Part shown: positions 12,015-23,478 of the stretch, one piece after another | Numbering within the stretch: position 1 is the first letter of the stretch | How the letters are laid out: each line of letters starts with the position of its first letter | NCBI GenBank assembly: GCA_035772405.1 | Contig: JAYKKM010000209.1 | Coordinates: 434,001-498,000, forward strand | DNA: 64,000 nucleotides | Direction of reading: 5' to 3' | DNA from: Chrysogorgia sp. JL179-B06 | Taxonomy: Eukaryota; Cnidaria; Anthozoa; Scleralcyonacea; Chrysogorgiidae | Notes under the pieces: model-generated | The model's input: only the letters and a program-made list of their open reading frames with translations | Database searches by the model: none | What the model was told of the DNA's origin: nothing | Program-made: the position numbers and the translations under genes

Positions 12015-12966
12015 TACCTCCTCCACAGGCGTTTTTTGGCGAGAAGGGCGGGGAAGGGCGCAGGCGGGAGAAATTGCGGGCGAGCGAAATTTGGGAGGGG
12101 AGAAGAAGAAACGCCTGCCAACTAATGTTCGATCTTCGGGTTTGTAGTGTCAATCTTCGGGTTATCCATAAATATCTGCTGAAATATGACCCATCGAAAC
12201 TTGAAACGACTCACTCGTGTCTTATCTGGCCTTTCTGGTTATATCTGGATAGTCATGGCGGACAGCAGCGAGGAAGAAATTCAGAAACTCGAAGATTTCA
12301 TGCATAGCAGTGATAGTGATGTTGACATAGTCGGAGCAATTATGGAATACCCGTCCACTTTTCAAACCGCATTTAATGGCAGAAATACAAACCTGGTTGT
12401 TCTAAAATCCCTTTAAATATAATGTCGAAGGTTTATATTGTGTGTACTTGTTGATAGTTATCAAATTAAATGGGGTTTTAAAATAGAACGAAGCAATTGT
12501 ATATGATGAACTTTCCGCAATTTGACCCTTTTATCAATTTTACTAACTGTCAACAGATACAAATAGCGAAAGTGGCCGGGTATTCTACGATTGCAATGTA
12601 GACCAGCCCATTGTAAACCAACGTGTTTTGAACCCAATTTATAGATTAAAACAAGATATAAGTGATATTTGCGTCTCAAATACAAGATTTTATATACTAA
12701 TAAAGGTTGTATTTTGCATTGTTTTTGTTTGTTTGTATGTATGTATAACTGAATACGCCTTGGTGGTAACTTTGGTGTTTTCTAACTTTTAACTAGTTAC
12801 TGCCCAACAGATTCCTCGACAAACTGCTTTTCAATACGCCTATAAGTACGATCGTCAAATGCTTCTACCATTTTGAAATCATTAGTTGGCAGGCGTTTCT
12901 TCTCTCTTCGCCCGCAATTTCTCCCCCCGCGCCCTTCTCGCCCAAAAACGCCTGCGGAGGAGGTAG
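12015..12966. mobile_element. MULE-like element, ~100-bp TIRs, 10-bp TSD
   Basis: The ends match as inverted repeats for roughly 90-110 bp: TACCTCCTCC(A/G)CAGGCG, GGCGAGAAGGGCG, AAATTGCGGGCGA, AAACGCCTGCCAACTAATG. ACTACATAAC flanks both sides (12005-12014 and 12967-12976). Long TIRs with a 9-10-bp duplication are characteristic of Mutator-like elements. The element is 952 bp and has no transposase. The TIRs are GC-rich against an AT-rich interior. Confidence 0.8.
12255..12416 (+). CDS. Short acidic ORF inside MULE-like element
   Basis: A 53-codon frame begins MADSSEEEIQKLEDFM and is Ser/Asp/Glu-rich. It starts just inside the left TIR, the usual place for the first exon of a transposase or of captured host sequence. 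No domain is recognisable and no downstream exon is evident. It may be a remnant first exon after internal deletion. Confidence 0.3.
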   Translation: MADSSEEEIQKLEDFMHSSDSDVDIVGAIMEYPSTFQTAFNGRNTNLVVLKSL

Positions 12967-13082
12967 ACTACATAACACAGCTGTAGATATATAGTGCATA
13001 TATGATACTATACTGTACAACATGTTTTGAATTTATCATATCAGCTTCTAATTCTATGCAATTATAAATATATATATATATA

Positions 13083-13297
13083 CAGGGTGTCCCAAAAAAA
13101 AGGCTACGTTTTCAAATTCAAATTAGCATGTTAAGTCAAGCAACCTATTGTAGTTCTTTGGAATTCATTATCGCTTTTGAACTACGAATGCGTAAAAACA
13201 CACAGTTTTATACACATGGGATATTAAACACAATAGGTTGTTTGAATTAACACGCTCATTTGAATTTGAAAAGGTAGCCTTTTTTTGGGACACTCTG
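13083..13297. mobile_element. Mariner-type MITE (TA target)
   Basis: The inverted ends start CAGGGTGTCCCAAAAAAA (left) and CAGAGTGTCCCAAAAAAA (right, complemented). The match continues for about 70 bp per arm, including TTCAAATTCAAAT and CAACCTATTGT. TA flanks both sides. At 215 bp it is noncoding. The CAGGGTGTCCCAAAA terminus is typical of Tc1/mariner nonautonomous elements. Confidence 0.85.
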
Positions 13298-13393
13298 TAT
13301 ATTATATTATACATTTCATTTTACCATATTCTCTCTATTAAGTCCCCTCTGAACAGAGCTCAGCCTTAAGAAATCTTAAGAGACCACAGTGTC

Positions 13394-15139
13394 ATGGTGA
13401 TCTCAGCAGACAAAGATAGTTTCTTCAGCGATGATTGGATAAGGAATACTATTTGTTCTGGTACAGCAATAGAAATACGAATTCTGTGTTCAGGAATAAA
13501 AGGTTATTGCAGTGTTATCTGCTGTTATTGGCCACCAAAGTTTAGCTTAGATTTTAATCCATCTTATAAGCATGCCTTAGCTCTCCCTTAAGTTCCTTGA
13601 ACTTTGCACCACTTTCTATATTATATACCAATCTTTATTATGGGAAGAATACGTGGTGCTAGTGTTTTCATTGATTTGTATTCATATACTAATATTATCA
13701 AAGTCATCAGACTGTTTGTCCAAGTGGAACTCAGAGTCATAAATATTTATTTGTATTTTTGCAGGGTGTCCTATTCAAACAGCTAAAGAAAAGGTTAAGC
13801 AATACCAACCAATAAATAAGTGCCAGCGACCATGTGAGCAGAACTATTCTTGTATATTATGGTTCTGAAAAAGAAACCAAGAAGCCAATAATCCTTTCTT
13901 CTGATACTACAGACCATTCCGTCAAGGATTGAAGCGCCTTACTGGATAGTGGTTAGCTTGAATTTTTTTTTGTTTGAATTCGAATTTTGGTAAATAAATA
14001 GTTCTTGCAGTGCTAAATTTCAGTTGTGACCACTGAGAATGTCACATTAAAATCTCAATTATATATTTTCTTGGCTTTTCAACTTAACATATGATAGTGC
14101 AAGTGGTGATGCAGATGATCCAGGCATAATGAAAATGATCCCTGCCAAACAAAGATGTAAAGAATTGCTGGAAGTTTATCCTTGCTTTAAGGACCATGTT
14201 GAGGTAATTACATTTTACAGAAATTATAAAGCTGTACCTGTTCCAATTACTGTAACAAATTTTGTTTACTTTGTTGTTGGTAAAAGAGTCAACTGTCAAG
14301 TCGAAGCGGATGTTCTTAATACGCTAGAACTTTGCAATATTCTTTTCCGTGGCAATCAGACATTGCAATATAGTCTGAATGACAAGTTGCCTTGAGCTAT
14401 CAAAACATGTGATTGTCATCTTGAACTTTACATTTCCTAAGATGTTTCTCTTGGTAGTACTAACTAATCCGCTGATCAATATAGTGTTTTTGTTATTTAC
14501 TGTACATTCCACTATTTATTTTTTACTGCTCTGTATTTTTTTGAAACTACACTGCTATCAAGCAATCAGAATTGAGAATTTCTATAATATTACTGAAAAC
14601 AGGGCAGCAGCAATGTTTTAATATCTTATGTTATGTTGATTACTTTGATTACTTATGTTGATTTAATAGATAATATCAATTGAAGCTGAACAGTCGTTTG
14701 TGAACCCTCACTTGCTGCTATCTCAACTGAATCAACTTCTACAAACGAACAAGCCAGGTTCTGATCGTTTTCTCTGCTTGGAAGAGCAAATGAAATTTAA
14801 AAAATTGTGGAGCAGTACCAAACTGAAGCAATAGAAGCAGGTACCCAGACTGATGCTGTAGAAATCCACACAGGAGAAATAAATTGTAAACGTCGACAAA
14901 CAGAGAGATGCTAAGGGCAATGCCTTTGAAATCCACTTGGAACAATCCGGATGACCTACTCAACAACAATGATCCAGTCATTGTTGATAATTCCACTAAT
15001 CACAATACAGTATTTCATTGCCAAGCCCAATTTCAGATGAATCAGGAGGCATCATATTTGATTAAAACATTTGATACGAAGGCCACGACGTCAATAAGTG
15101 CAATTGGCATTCTGGAGATCATAATACGCTGTGAGATTT
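13394..15139 (+). other. Unidentified fragments, possible decayed gene
   Basis: Open pieces at 13394-13591, 14129-14395 (includes CKELLEVYPCFKDHVEV) and about 14665-14830 (includes EAEQSFVNPHLLLSQLNQLL) look protein-like on the plus strand. I cannot assign them to a family or join them with confidence. They may be exons of an old gene or TE. The intervening sequence is AT-rich. Confidence 0.25.
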
Positions 15140-17519
15140 CTTTAAAGGCACCTTTGTTTTAATTTCTGAAATACATGCTCCCTTGAAAACAGAAAAGGTA
15201 AGAAGCGAATACGCACCCTGGATTACTCCAACAATAACTAAGGAAATTAACAGGGCCGTACTCTAAAAATGTTACAGGGCGGTGTAAGCTCACTTCAACC
15301 GACTGACACACAAGCTTGTACCGACTACATCCTATCGATCGAAGCTTGTCAAAATATTGTCTTTCTGTTGGGTGCCCTCTAATATGACCCTTGGTCAGCT
15401 GGCGAAAAGGTTAATTAGTCCTACGTTAATAACGGACTTTGAGCTCCATACGGAATGAAAACATGATAACATTTTAATAAATTTGGTGTTCTCTTGTTGA
15501 TACATTTACATATAAACAAAACATTTAACATCAACATTATATTTGAGTCTTAAATTTGGTAAAAGTGCTAAAAGTTAATGATTCTACTTGTCCATGTTAA
15601 ATCTAACACATCTAAAATATATAACTTCTGCTGACTAAAAAGATTTTTATGAACAGCCCTGTAGCTTCAGGCCTGGAAATGTACCATCGTGATTATTTAA
15701 AAAGAAAAGTTGTTGCCTCTAAAGGTGATAGCCATCACATAGCATATAAAAAAAACAAAAAAACTGTGTCAACAACGTAATTAGAACAGCCAAGGAAATT
15801 TTGTTTGGACACTAGAGATGGTAACAGAAACAACGCAAAGGAAATGGAAGAAAATGAATTTGTTAGGTCGTCATGGTCGTTCCTCTAAAACAACTTTAAT
15901 ATCATCAATCAATTAATGTAAATAATACTACATTTACAAGTGATGTAGAAATTGCTGAAACTTAAACACCTACTTTAATGAAGTAGGTGAAAGTCTTTCC
16001 AATAACTTAGAGGAAAGTAACAGATTGTTTTCTGAATATGTAATACAAATTCACAATGAATTTGAAGGGTTTCGTAGGGGTCACTCCACTGATTAATATT
16101 GATTGTGGTCTTAACAACATTCTTATAATAAAATTAGAGTTGTATGGTTTTAAAGGCATCAAGTTACAATGGTTCATTTTGTATCTAAGTAAACGTGGTC
16201 AAGTCTGTAAGGTCTGAAGTAAACTGTCTTCTAAAAAATATATGAAGACTGCCAAAACGAACAGGGATTTTCTCGCGCAGAGCAGACGAAGTAAGGTCTT
16301 CTGTAACTTTCTTTCATCTTGTTTTTAAGCATTCGCATCGTTGCCAGCTTCTGATGAGTAGGACATACTGGATGTATACAGTATGTATACACTTGCTCAA
16401 AAAGCGTTTACAACTTTCCAAAACATGTAACAATCTTCTTCAGGGCAAAAGAACTGACAGCTAGGCTTTTGTCCACAGTACCAGAACAAACCATTCCTAG
16501 TCGTTGAGGAAGATGCGGGTTTACCATCTTACTCTGACGACAAACAGCAAGCAAATGCTACACCGAGTGAAGGGGGGGTGTCTTCACAGAGGTCTGCCAT
16601 GAGAAATAACCAATGAGATTGAAGCTAATGCTAAGTTATCTGTTATCACCTGAAAAAAATTCCAATTAAGAATTTGAATCAAACAAAAGTCCAAGAATTA
16701 ATCTTGTTCATCCTGAAAGTGGTGTACCATTACATCCAAACAGTTGGCAGAATATATTAATAACTTATTTATTAACTTAACTAGGGAATATTCCCACGTG
16801 TCAAGATTTTTTAACTAGCGACAACGATCTTCCATTACCCACCATCTTACGTGAAACTGTCGCTCAAAAACAAACGAATCGATGTCAATAAATCTCCTGG
16901 CCCTTTTGACCCACCTCAGAAAATCATTAAATGCTTTGCTGAGCAATTGTCTATCCCACTAAGTGACATAATTAAATCTTCTTTTCGTTAAAAGCGTTTT
17001 GGTGATATTTGGAAAGCTTGTGATAATTGTCCAATTCCAAAAATTATCCCGTGTACAAAAGTGGAAAATATCAGACATATTGCACTAACAAGTATTTTCT
17101 CGAAAATACAAGAATCTTTTGCCCTTGAATGGATGTTGGAGGATTCAAATTATGTAATCAGCGAGCGTTAATTTGTGGGAAGGTCGGGATCTTCTGTCTT
17201 GGCCTTGCTTGAAATGTTCCACACATGGTTCAGTGCTTTGGAGGATCTGAAATTTGTGATACGAATTGTATTTTTAGATTTCTCCAAAGCATTTGACCTT
17301 ATAAGATCATAACATTCTTCTTTCTGATTTTAAAAGTATTGGTGTCCGCCCAGCTCGCCTGATACCTTTCTGGTCGGTCACAGAGAATAGTCTCTGATTT
17401 TAAATGCCTACATGCTGGTGTACCACAAGGAAGTAAAATTGGTCGATTTGCATTTATCACAAAGATAAATAAACTTCCCCTTGGTCGCTATCATCTACGC
17501 TATTAATAGTTAACAATAC
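15140..17519 (+). pseudogene. LINE reverse transcriptase relic
   Basis: A heavily frameshifted non-LTR retrotransposon ORF2. Visible pieces in order: a post-endonuclease linker with SEYAPWITPTITKEINR; HRDYLKRKVV and KFCLDTRDGN (about 15690-15820); RT fingers with PIPKIIPCTKVENIRHIALTS; LALEMF and VFLDFSKAFDLI (the first catalytic Asp block, about 17260-17300); and HAGVPQGSKIG (about 17410-17440). The YADD block is not reached before the hAT insertion at 17528. Many stops and shifts mark it as old. The clade is uncertain: the FSKAFD type is shared by CR1, L2, Jockey and I-like elements. Confidence 0.75.
15275..15661. mobile_element. Possible TA-flanked MITE inside the LINE
   Basis: CAGGGCGGT at the left is matched by ACAGCCCTG at the right, each bordered by TA, and the stretch interrupts otherwise LINE-like coding sequence. 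Only the outer ~9 bp pair, so support is modest. Confidence 0.35.
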
Positions 17520-18110
17520 TGTATAATCAGTAGCGGCGCCATGGGGAGGTGTCCCCCCAGTTCTCTCCAAGGTCGATTTTCCAATTCGTCCAAATTCGAG
17601 GAGAAAAGTTTGGGGGGTAGGTTTTTGACTGAGATTTGAAATCTGGCTAATGGGAACTACTGGCATAAGGGCAGGCAACCTACCTAAAGAAACATTTGAA
17701 TATAAGAATGAAGACAAGTAATAAAACACCTGAGTGAATAGTCTTCGTTTTATCAATTTTTGAATTAAGTGGTATATATCATTAGTGTATCGCAGGCGCT
17801 GATTACGAGCAGCATCTAAGGAATCAGAAAGAGAGAAAAGAGAAAGGGACCAAAAGCGATCCTTCTATTCCCCCCTTGGATCTGCTTGCCATCTTTGCTC
17901 GAGGTTTTCAGCAAAGATGATCTGCACCACTTGTATGCTGATTTATTTCAGGTCATCCAAATCAGTGTTGCTACCTTGCCTGTGGCATCATGTGAGCGCA
18001 CGCATAGCAAAGTCATGATCATCAACAATTACTTGTGTGCTGCTATATCACCCGATAGATTCGAGGATCTTGTCCAGATTAGCAGTGAACGAGACATTGC
18101 TGACCATATC

Positions 18111-18375
18111 TATGGTGGCCCAGGAGTGCCATATAAAATTTAGAGATATTTTTAAACATTTTTCATACCTTTTTTTCCAAATAAGATTATTTTTTTTAAA
18201 AATATTTTTTTTAGAATTCCAAGATATTTTAATGCAAAATGTTTTTTACTCTTGGCCCAGATGTGCCATGAAAAAAAATTAAAAAAATACGTCGTGGCCC
18301 AGGAGTGCCACGGCCCAAGAGTGCCAATTACTGCTGTTCATACAATTTTAAGATCGCAGGCGCACTGTAGACAAA
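18111..18375. repeat. Left TIR with repeated GGCCCA-GTGCCA motif
   Basis: It is the inverted counterpart of 22638-22877. It holds four copies of a GGCCCA(G/A)(G/A)(A/T)GTGCCA motif at about 18117, 18254, 18296 and 18312, plausible integrase-binding sites. The TIR ends one base before the integrase start codon. Confidence 0.85.
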
Positions 18376-20852
18376 ATGGCCGATCAGGGATGGCAAGATG
18401 ACATTGAACTTAAAGACGACTTACAACAATATGTTGGGAATAACTTACAAAGAAAATAAATTTTAGATTTTGTAGAAGAAAAGTATCCATTGTATGCCTG
18501 GAGTCTGCGAACACTTTGCCGTCGATTGAAACACTTTGGCATTTCATACATAGACTACAATACCAATTTGGACAGTGTTGAAGAAGCTGTACGTAAGGAA
18601 ATGGATGGTCCTGAACGATTGCTGGGTTATCGTGCTCTGCACAAAAAGCTACGGGAAGTACACAGCCTTATGGTACCGAGGAATCTTGTTTATGCAATGA
18701 TGGAGGACGTTGACTCTTCAGGACTTGAAGAAAGAGGAGGAGTTCGGCAACCAAAACGACCAATTCGTGGAAAACGATTTATATCAAAGGTATAAAATAA
18801 TAGACTTTAAATAAAGTATTTTATTTTTTTAATAATCTGGTAGTTATCTTTGTAACCTAAAAATAGAAAATGTCTTTGTAGGGTTCAGACTATACTATGT
18901 CGCTTGATGGTCATGACAAGATGTGTGGATATCAGAACTCCACATTCCCTTTATGCATATATGGTGGCCAAGATACCTACAGTGGCAAAATAATGTTTTT
19001 AAGAATTTGGACCACTAATAGTGAACCAAAAATTATTGGTCGTTTTTACTTAGAGTACTTGATTTCCAGTAAAGGTAAGCAAATTAATCAATTTTTAATA
19101 GCTGTGGTGCTGTGCCTACCCCACTCCACCCCTAGGGATTCCAGGGGAAAGCTATTGCTAAAAGCATGTGGCAATGTATAAATAAATATCCAATTTGAAA
19201 TAATACAAAAATGGCATATCAATTCCATAATATCTCTCCAAAGCAAACTGGACTAAGTTGTACATTTGCATGACCAAGTTTCTCTTCTTCAAGGACTTTG
19301 CTTTTCTAAGTAATATACCCTACTTACATCTTATGTGAGTACTCTTGGCAAGATTGACAATTTTTGGATGAGGCTTTAGTAGCATGATATCAAGAATTAC
19401 CAGATAACATTGACCTTGATGATTCTTTACATGCAAAAGCCAAGTCCAATATATTTTGTTATGCAGAAGCCTTTAGGGGAGTTTTGTAGCAAAGTCATGC
19501 AAAGACACAAAGTCATGTAAATTTGTCATTACATCACCAACAGACAATTTTTGAAGTCTTGTAGGTGGCAAGTCTTGTAGGTGGCAAGACATTGCAGGCT
19601 CGGACTGGCTATTGTGCCATCGTGCCAGAGAACAATGGTTAGCCGTGTTAGAACAATAGACAGCCATTGTTATATGGCACGATGGCACAATAGCCAGTCC
19701 GAGCCTGAGACATTGATAATTGTCTGTAGGTTTTTAACCAATCAGAATGGAGATTGTAGCAGTTTTATATAATTGTAGCAGTTTTATATAATGTTGATAA
19801 GATTCACAATGTAATATCTGTATTTTGCACTAGTTTTGAAAGATAAAATGGGGAGCAATACATGTCACTTAATCCAACCTTATTTTTCTTTGTGGGATTA
19901 TACAGTAAATTACAATACATTCCTATATACAAAGTAAATTGTTTCAACTATTAAATGAAGCAGGGGAGCCATTCCTGTTAAAGTAGTATTAATCTTTTAT
20001 TACTTAGTTTTGCCTTGTCGGATCAGAGTTGACAAGGGCACAGAGACAACCATTTTAGCAACAATGCATTCTTACCTCAGAAGTCAGCATGGAGATTTGG
20101 CAGATGCTACCGATAGTGTGATGTACGGCCCTTCCACACAAAACAAGATAGAGAGATGGCGGAGGGAGCTCTTGGAAAGGATGGAGAAATATTTCAAGCA
20201 ACAACTAAATAGTCTTGTAGAAAACGGACAATATGACCGTGATGATGCCAGTCACAGGTACTGTAAGCTATGCAATTGATAGCAACATTTAGATAGTACA
20301 TCCATATCATTCGTCACCTTTAAATTATAAATGAAATCAATCTTGCTTATGTGATTAGTAAAACACTTTGTTATATTTTTGATTTACCAGTCCTAAAACT
20401 ACTGGTGATAGCCAGCACCTATTTTTATCCCTGTGTTTATTGAAGTGTAAGAAATACACTAAAATATGTATTCTGCCTTTAGGAATATGTTGGCTTTTGT
20501 TTATATACCTGTGCTGCAAAAAGAATTGGATACATTTCAAACATCAATTTGGAATAACCATCGAACTCGGTATCAAAGGGACAAAGAACTACCAGTGGGT
20601 GTTCCGGAACACATCTACAGTTTTCCAGAGAAATATGGTGGTGAAAAACATGGTCTACCTGTTACAGAGGAACAACTTCAACAGGTTGCAGAGCTTTCGA
20701 ATGTTTTAGAAGAAACTGATGACTATCTAACTGAGAATTTCCGACATGAATGTGAGCGTCACATTCCCAATGTTGACGCTATAGAACCAGCAGAAGCAGT
20801 TAATGCATACCTGTATTTGAAAGCGAATATTGATTTAACAAGAGTTATGTAA
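18376..20852 (+). pseudogene. IS3EU-like DDE integrase, four exons, one early stop
   Basis: The start ATG lies just inside the left TIR. Exons inferred from GT-AG junctions that keep frame: 18376-18789, 18882-19074, 20008-20257 and 20483-20852, 408 codons plus stop. Residues about 40-130 form an HTH-like region (SLRTLCRRL, LLGYRALHKKLRE). The catalytic core shows D147 (SLDGHDKM), D211 (IRVDKGTET) and E251 (TQNKIERW), DD39E spacing; GVPEHIYSFPEKYG lies near the C-terminus. The only visible defect is TAA at codon 28 (18457-18459). A MITE lies in intron 2. Homologous to the integrase at 41841-43379 by shared motifs and order. Confidence 0.85.
19595..19707. mobile_element. hAT-type MITE in integrase intron
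   Basis: Perfect 32-bp terminal inverted repeats begin CAGGCTCGGACTGGCTATTG, with an inner imperfect stem. AGACATTG is duplicated on both sides (19587-19594 and 19708-19715). It is 113 bp, with an 8-bp TSD and a CAGG start, hence hAT. It is the youngest layer of the nest. Confidence 0.9.
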
Positions 20853-21352
20853 CTCAGATTAATATCAATAATCAATATATGACCCTCTCTAAGTAATATC
20901 CTCATGGAGGAAGCAGAAATTTGCCTGGCTATCATGGGAATTGAACCTATAAAGGAGCTAGAACTGGGTTCCTAAATATAATTTGCTAATCGATTAGACT
21001 TGGCAGACCACATATTGTAGCTACATTTTTTAGCACTGACCTAGAAAATTTAAAGTTTGAATTCTGCCACAGTTGGACAATTCACTTCTTGTCCAATGGT
21101 GACATTACCTGGAGAGCAACACCCTATACATTAACTAACGAGACTGGAATCTCACAATCAATTGACTATTTTATTAATAAATATAAGATTTCTACTTTTG
21201 TTGATTTAAAAGTCGGCATAAAAGTTAATGTATTAGCCTTAGCTGAACAGTAAACATAACAATTCAAAAATTTGAACAGTGAGTATTTTATACATTTGGA
21301 CAAAAAAGGCAATGTTTAATAACAGTACATCATTATGAGACAAATGTTCACC

Positions 21353-22613
21353 TCACTTTTCATGTAAGAGAAGTAGTTTGCAGAACTTGTTGCAAACATG
21401 TTGTGAAACAAAGACATCAATGGCATCATGTGACAGGTTGCCATTGCAGAAGAAAATGTTGTCATTGTCATCAGTGAACTCTGAACTTGCAATCTCAGGA
21501 TCACATAGTGAATAGCCAGCTCCTTGGATATCGAGAACCATGAGTCGCTTCCCCGACTTTACATAGGTGTAAGAGTGAACATTTCAGCTTTTGATGCCAA
21601 ATCACTACCATCAGAAACAATAATTTCACCAGTGTTGTTGATGTATTTACAAAAATTGCCATCAAGGTACTGTTCAATGGTTATGCACTGCTCATTAAGT
21701 TTGCCATAATAAAGCTTGTTGTAAAGGAGCGAAGCACCAAAATCTGGGGTGATTTCATTGATCAAGCATTTCGTGAAATGCCTTGCCAAAGCATGCATTT
21801 GAACCACTTTCCGGTATGAATTTCCAGTGACCCAAAATTGCTGATAATACTTTGAACTTTCTCTTCTTTATACTTCTTCAAGACGAATTTCCCTTTGAGG
21901 CCAGATAATGCAGTGCACTCAAATGCATCTCTGAAACCCCCGCTTGCAAACTTCTCTCTGCTCAGAGATAACCGCACATCAAACGGATCAAGCCATTTTT
22001 TTTCCTCCATCGAAAAATCTTCAAGCTGCAATGTCAGCAGGCCCCTACTCAGCTTTGGCAGAATGAATTTTCCCAAATTCATCATGGCGCTCAGCAGCAC
22101 TGATGCAGGCATTTTTTATTTGCATGATGACGAAGGGCGTATTGGGGCAATTTCCCCCCAGCTTTTCAAGGGAGATGTGTAAGATGAGGATGGACCTACC
22201 ACTTCAGGCTTCGATTCACGATCATCGACGCTTACAATTTCTTTGTAGTTTTTTTCAACAAATCGCACGTGGAGTTGCTTCCAATTTGTAATTTGGTTAA
22301 TTTCGGTGAAGGATGGCCCTCTTTCCCCAGCTAATAAATCACAATCCATGTGCTTCGAGACATTAAAATGCATTGTGCATGCTTTCTTTACGTTTTCCAT
22401 CGAGAGTTCCTGGCCAAACGGTACCATGGTTAACGCTCCGATGCGAGAATATTTCTGACGTTTACCTTCAACTTCCGCCCATAAGCGTTTAACAGTAAGA
22501 ACTTCAGGAGTAGCATTTCCTTATCCACATTTCTTTCCTGTTCTTTTCCCTGAAACCTTAGTATAAAATTCTTTCCATTTGTCCGACTGGTCAGCATGTT
22601 TTCTCTTCGACAT
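21353..22613 (-). pseudogene. Alpha-kinase (MHCK/EF2K-type) cargo gene, decayed
   Basis: Alpha-kinases are atypical Ser/Thr kinases (eEF2K, myosin heavy chain kinase, TRPM6/7). Reading from the ATG at 22613: a Lys-rich start, then a region with WKQLHVRFVEKNY. The kinase domain begins near FDVRLSLSREKFASGGFRDAF with FVLKKYKEE, the likely ATP-binding Lys. The next block has MHALARHFTKCL and ITIEQYLDGNFCKYIN; the last has MVLDIQGAGYSLCDPEIAS, FCNGNLS and VCNKFCKLL, the zinc-binding end. Breaks: TAA at codon 31 (22521-22523), TAA at 22116-22118, and frame changes near 21805 and 21555. No introns are apparent. It starts 24 bp inside the right TIR, so the element's end may have acted as its promoter. 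Confidence 0.85.
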
Positions 22614-22637
22614 AATTTCTCACGTGTAGATCGCTTG

Positions 22638-22877
22638 TTTGTCTACAGTGCGCCTGCGATCTTAAAATTGTATGAACAGCAGTAATTGGCACTCTTGGGC
22701 CGTGGCAGGGCCACGACGTATTATTTTAATTTTTTTCATGGCACATCTGGGCCAAGCGTAAAAAACATTTTGCATTAAAATATTTTAATTCTAAAAATAA
22801 TCTTATTTGGAAAAAAAAAGAATGAAAAATGTTAAAAAATATCTCTAAATTTTATATGGCACTCCTGGGCCACCATA
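22638..22877. repeat. Right TIR of IS3EU-like element
   Basis: The inverted repeat of 18111-18375, slightly shorter through indels in A/T runs. It retains the GGCACTCCTGGGCC ends and ends 24 bp before the alpha-kinase start codon on the minus strand. Confidence 0.85.
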
Positions 22878-23478
22878 CATATCGAACTCAGCAAATTAGT
22901 TGAAGTATTTAAGCTTGCAAATCGTCGCAAACTTCTTTTGTAACTAGGTTTTTAATTACAGTTAACAGAATTAACGCTAATGATAGCGTGCCTAAATTAG
23001 AGATGTTGACTCCAATCAATTGTCTTGGTTCGAGTTGTGACTTTTGGAAAATTTTACAAGACTTGAGACTGAATATGCTTGACTCTTACTAGACTTGTGG
23101 TTTTAAATAACAGTCAATGGCGACAGCACGTGGTGGACAGGGGTAAAAAACAAACAGTTGGCTGGGTGTCAAATTATTGTAATTTTATTTCCTTTTTAAT
23201 ATCGATTATTCGAAATAAAATGGCACTGTTAGATATCTCTCTTAACTTTTTGACAGTATCTAGTAATTGTCCATGAAATATCCCATAGAAAGACCTGCAA
23301 TGTGTAGTTGTGTTTTTTTATGACATTTTATAATTTTTTAAATTCTGTAAAATCTCCCCCAAAATGCAGGAAATGGCATTTCAGAGATTCTAAATTTCAA
23401 ACTTCTGGGGGAGCATGCCTTCGGCGCTCGCATTGTCCCCCACACTTCTCGTACCCTGGCGCCACCACTGTGTATAAT

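Larger units (their letters stand above)
18111..22877. mobile_element. IS3EU-like integrase transposon with alpha-kinase cargo
   Basis: The 4767-bp element starts TATGGTGGCCCAGGAGTGCC and ends in the complement. It is flanked by CATATC (18105-18110 and 22878-22883), a 6-bp TSD. TIRs are about 265 bp (left) and 240 bp (right). It encodes a DDE integrase on plus and an alpha-kinase gene on minus, convergent. A 6-bp TSD with an integrase related to bacterial IS3 fits the eukaryotic IS3EU superfamily. A Polinton is unlikely, because no polymerase or capsid genes are present. Both genes carry disabling mutations. Confidence 0.8.
17886..22946 (+). pseudogene. hAT transposase C-terminus split by insertion
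   Basis: The segment before the insertion (to 18110) encodes a hAT dimerisation region: ISVATLPVASCERTHSK, INNYLCAAISPDR, then ISSERDIADHI. After the second copy of the target site (22878-22883) the same frame resumes with HIELSKLVEVFKLANRR and stops at about 22946. The 6-bp duplication CATATC encodes His-Ile on both sides, so excision of 18111-22883 would restore one continuous frame. This dates the IS3EU-like insertion after the hAT. Upstream transposase domains are missing. Confidence 0.85.
17528..23470 (+). mobile_element. hAT element, itself interrupted by IS3EU-like element
   Basis: The left end CAGTAGCGGCGCCATGGGG and the complement of the right end, CAGTGGTGGCGCCAGGG, are matching hAT-style termini. 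TGTATAAT flanks both sides (17520-17527 and 23471-23478). The span includes a 4.8-kb later insertion, so the element's own sequence is about 1.2 kb, an internally deleted copy. It landed in the LINE relic. Near its right end, a GCATGCCTTCGGCGC segment resembles the hairpin region of other hAT ends in this window. Confidence 0.8.

Noticed and set aside
18111..22877. Polinton/Maverick, based on 6-bp TSD and integrase
   Set aside because: Only 4.8 kb, without polymerase B, ATPase, protease or capsid genes, and the integrase matches the shorter element at 41841-43379.
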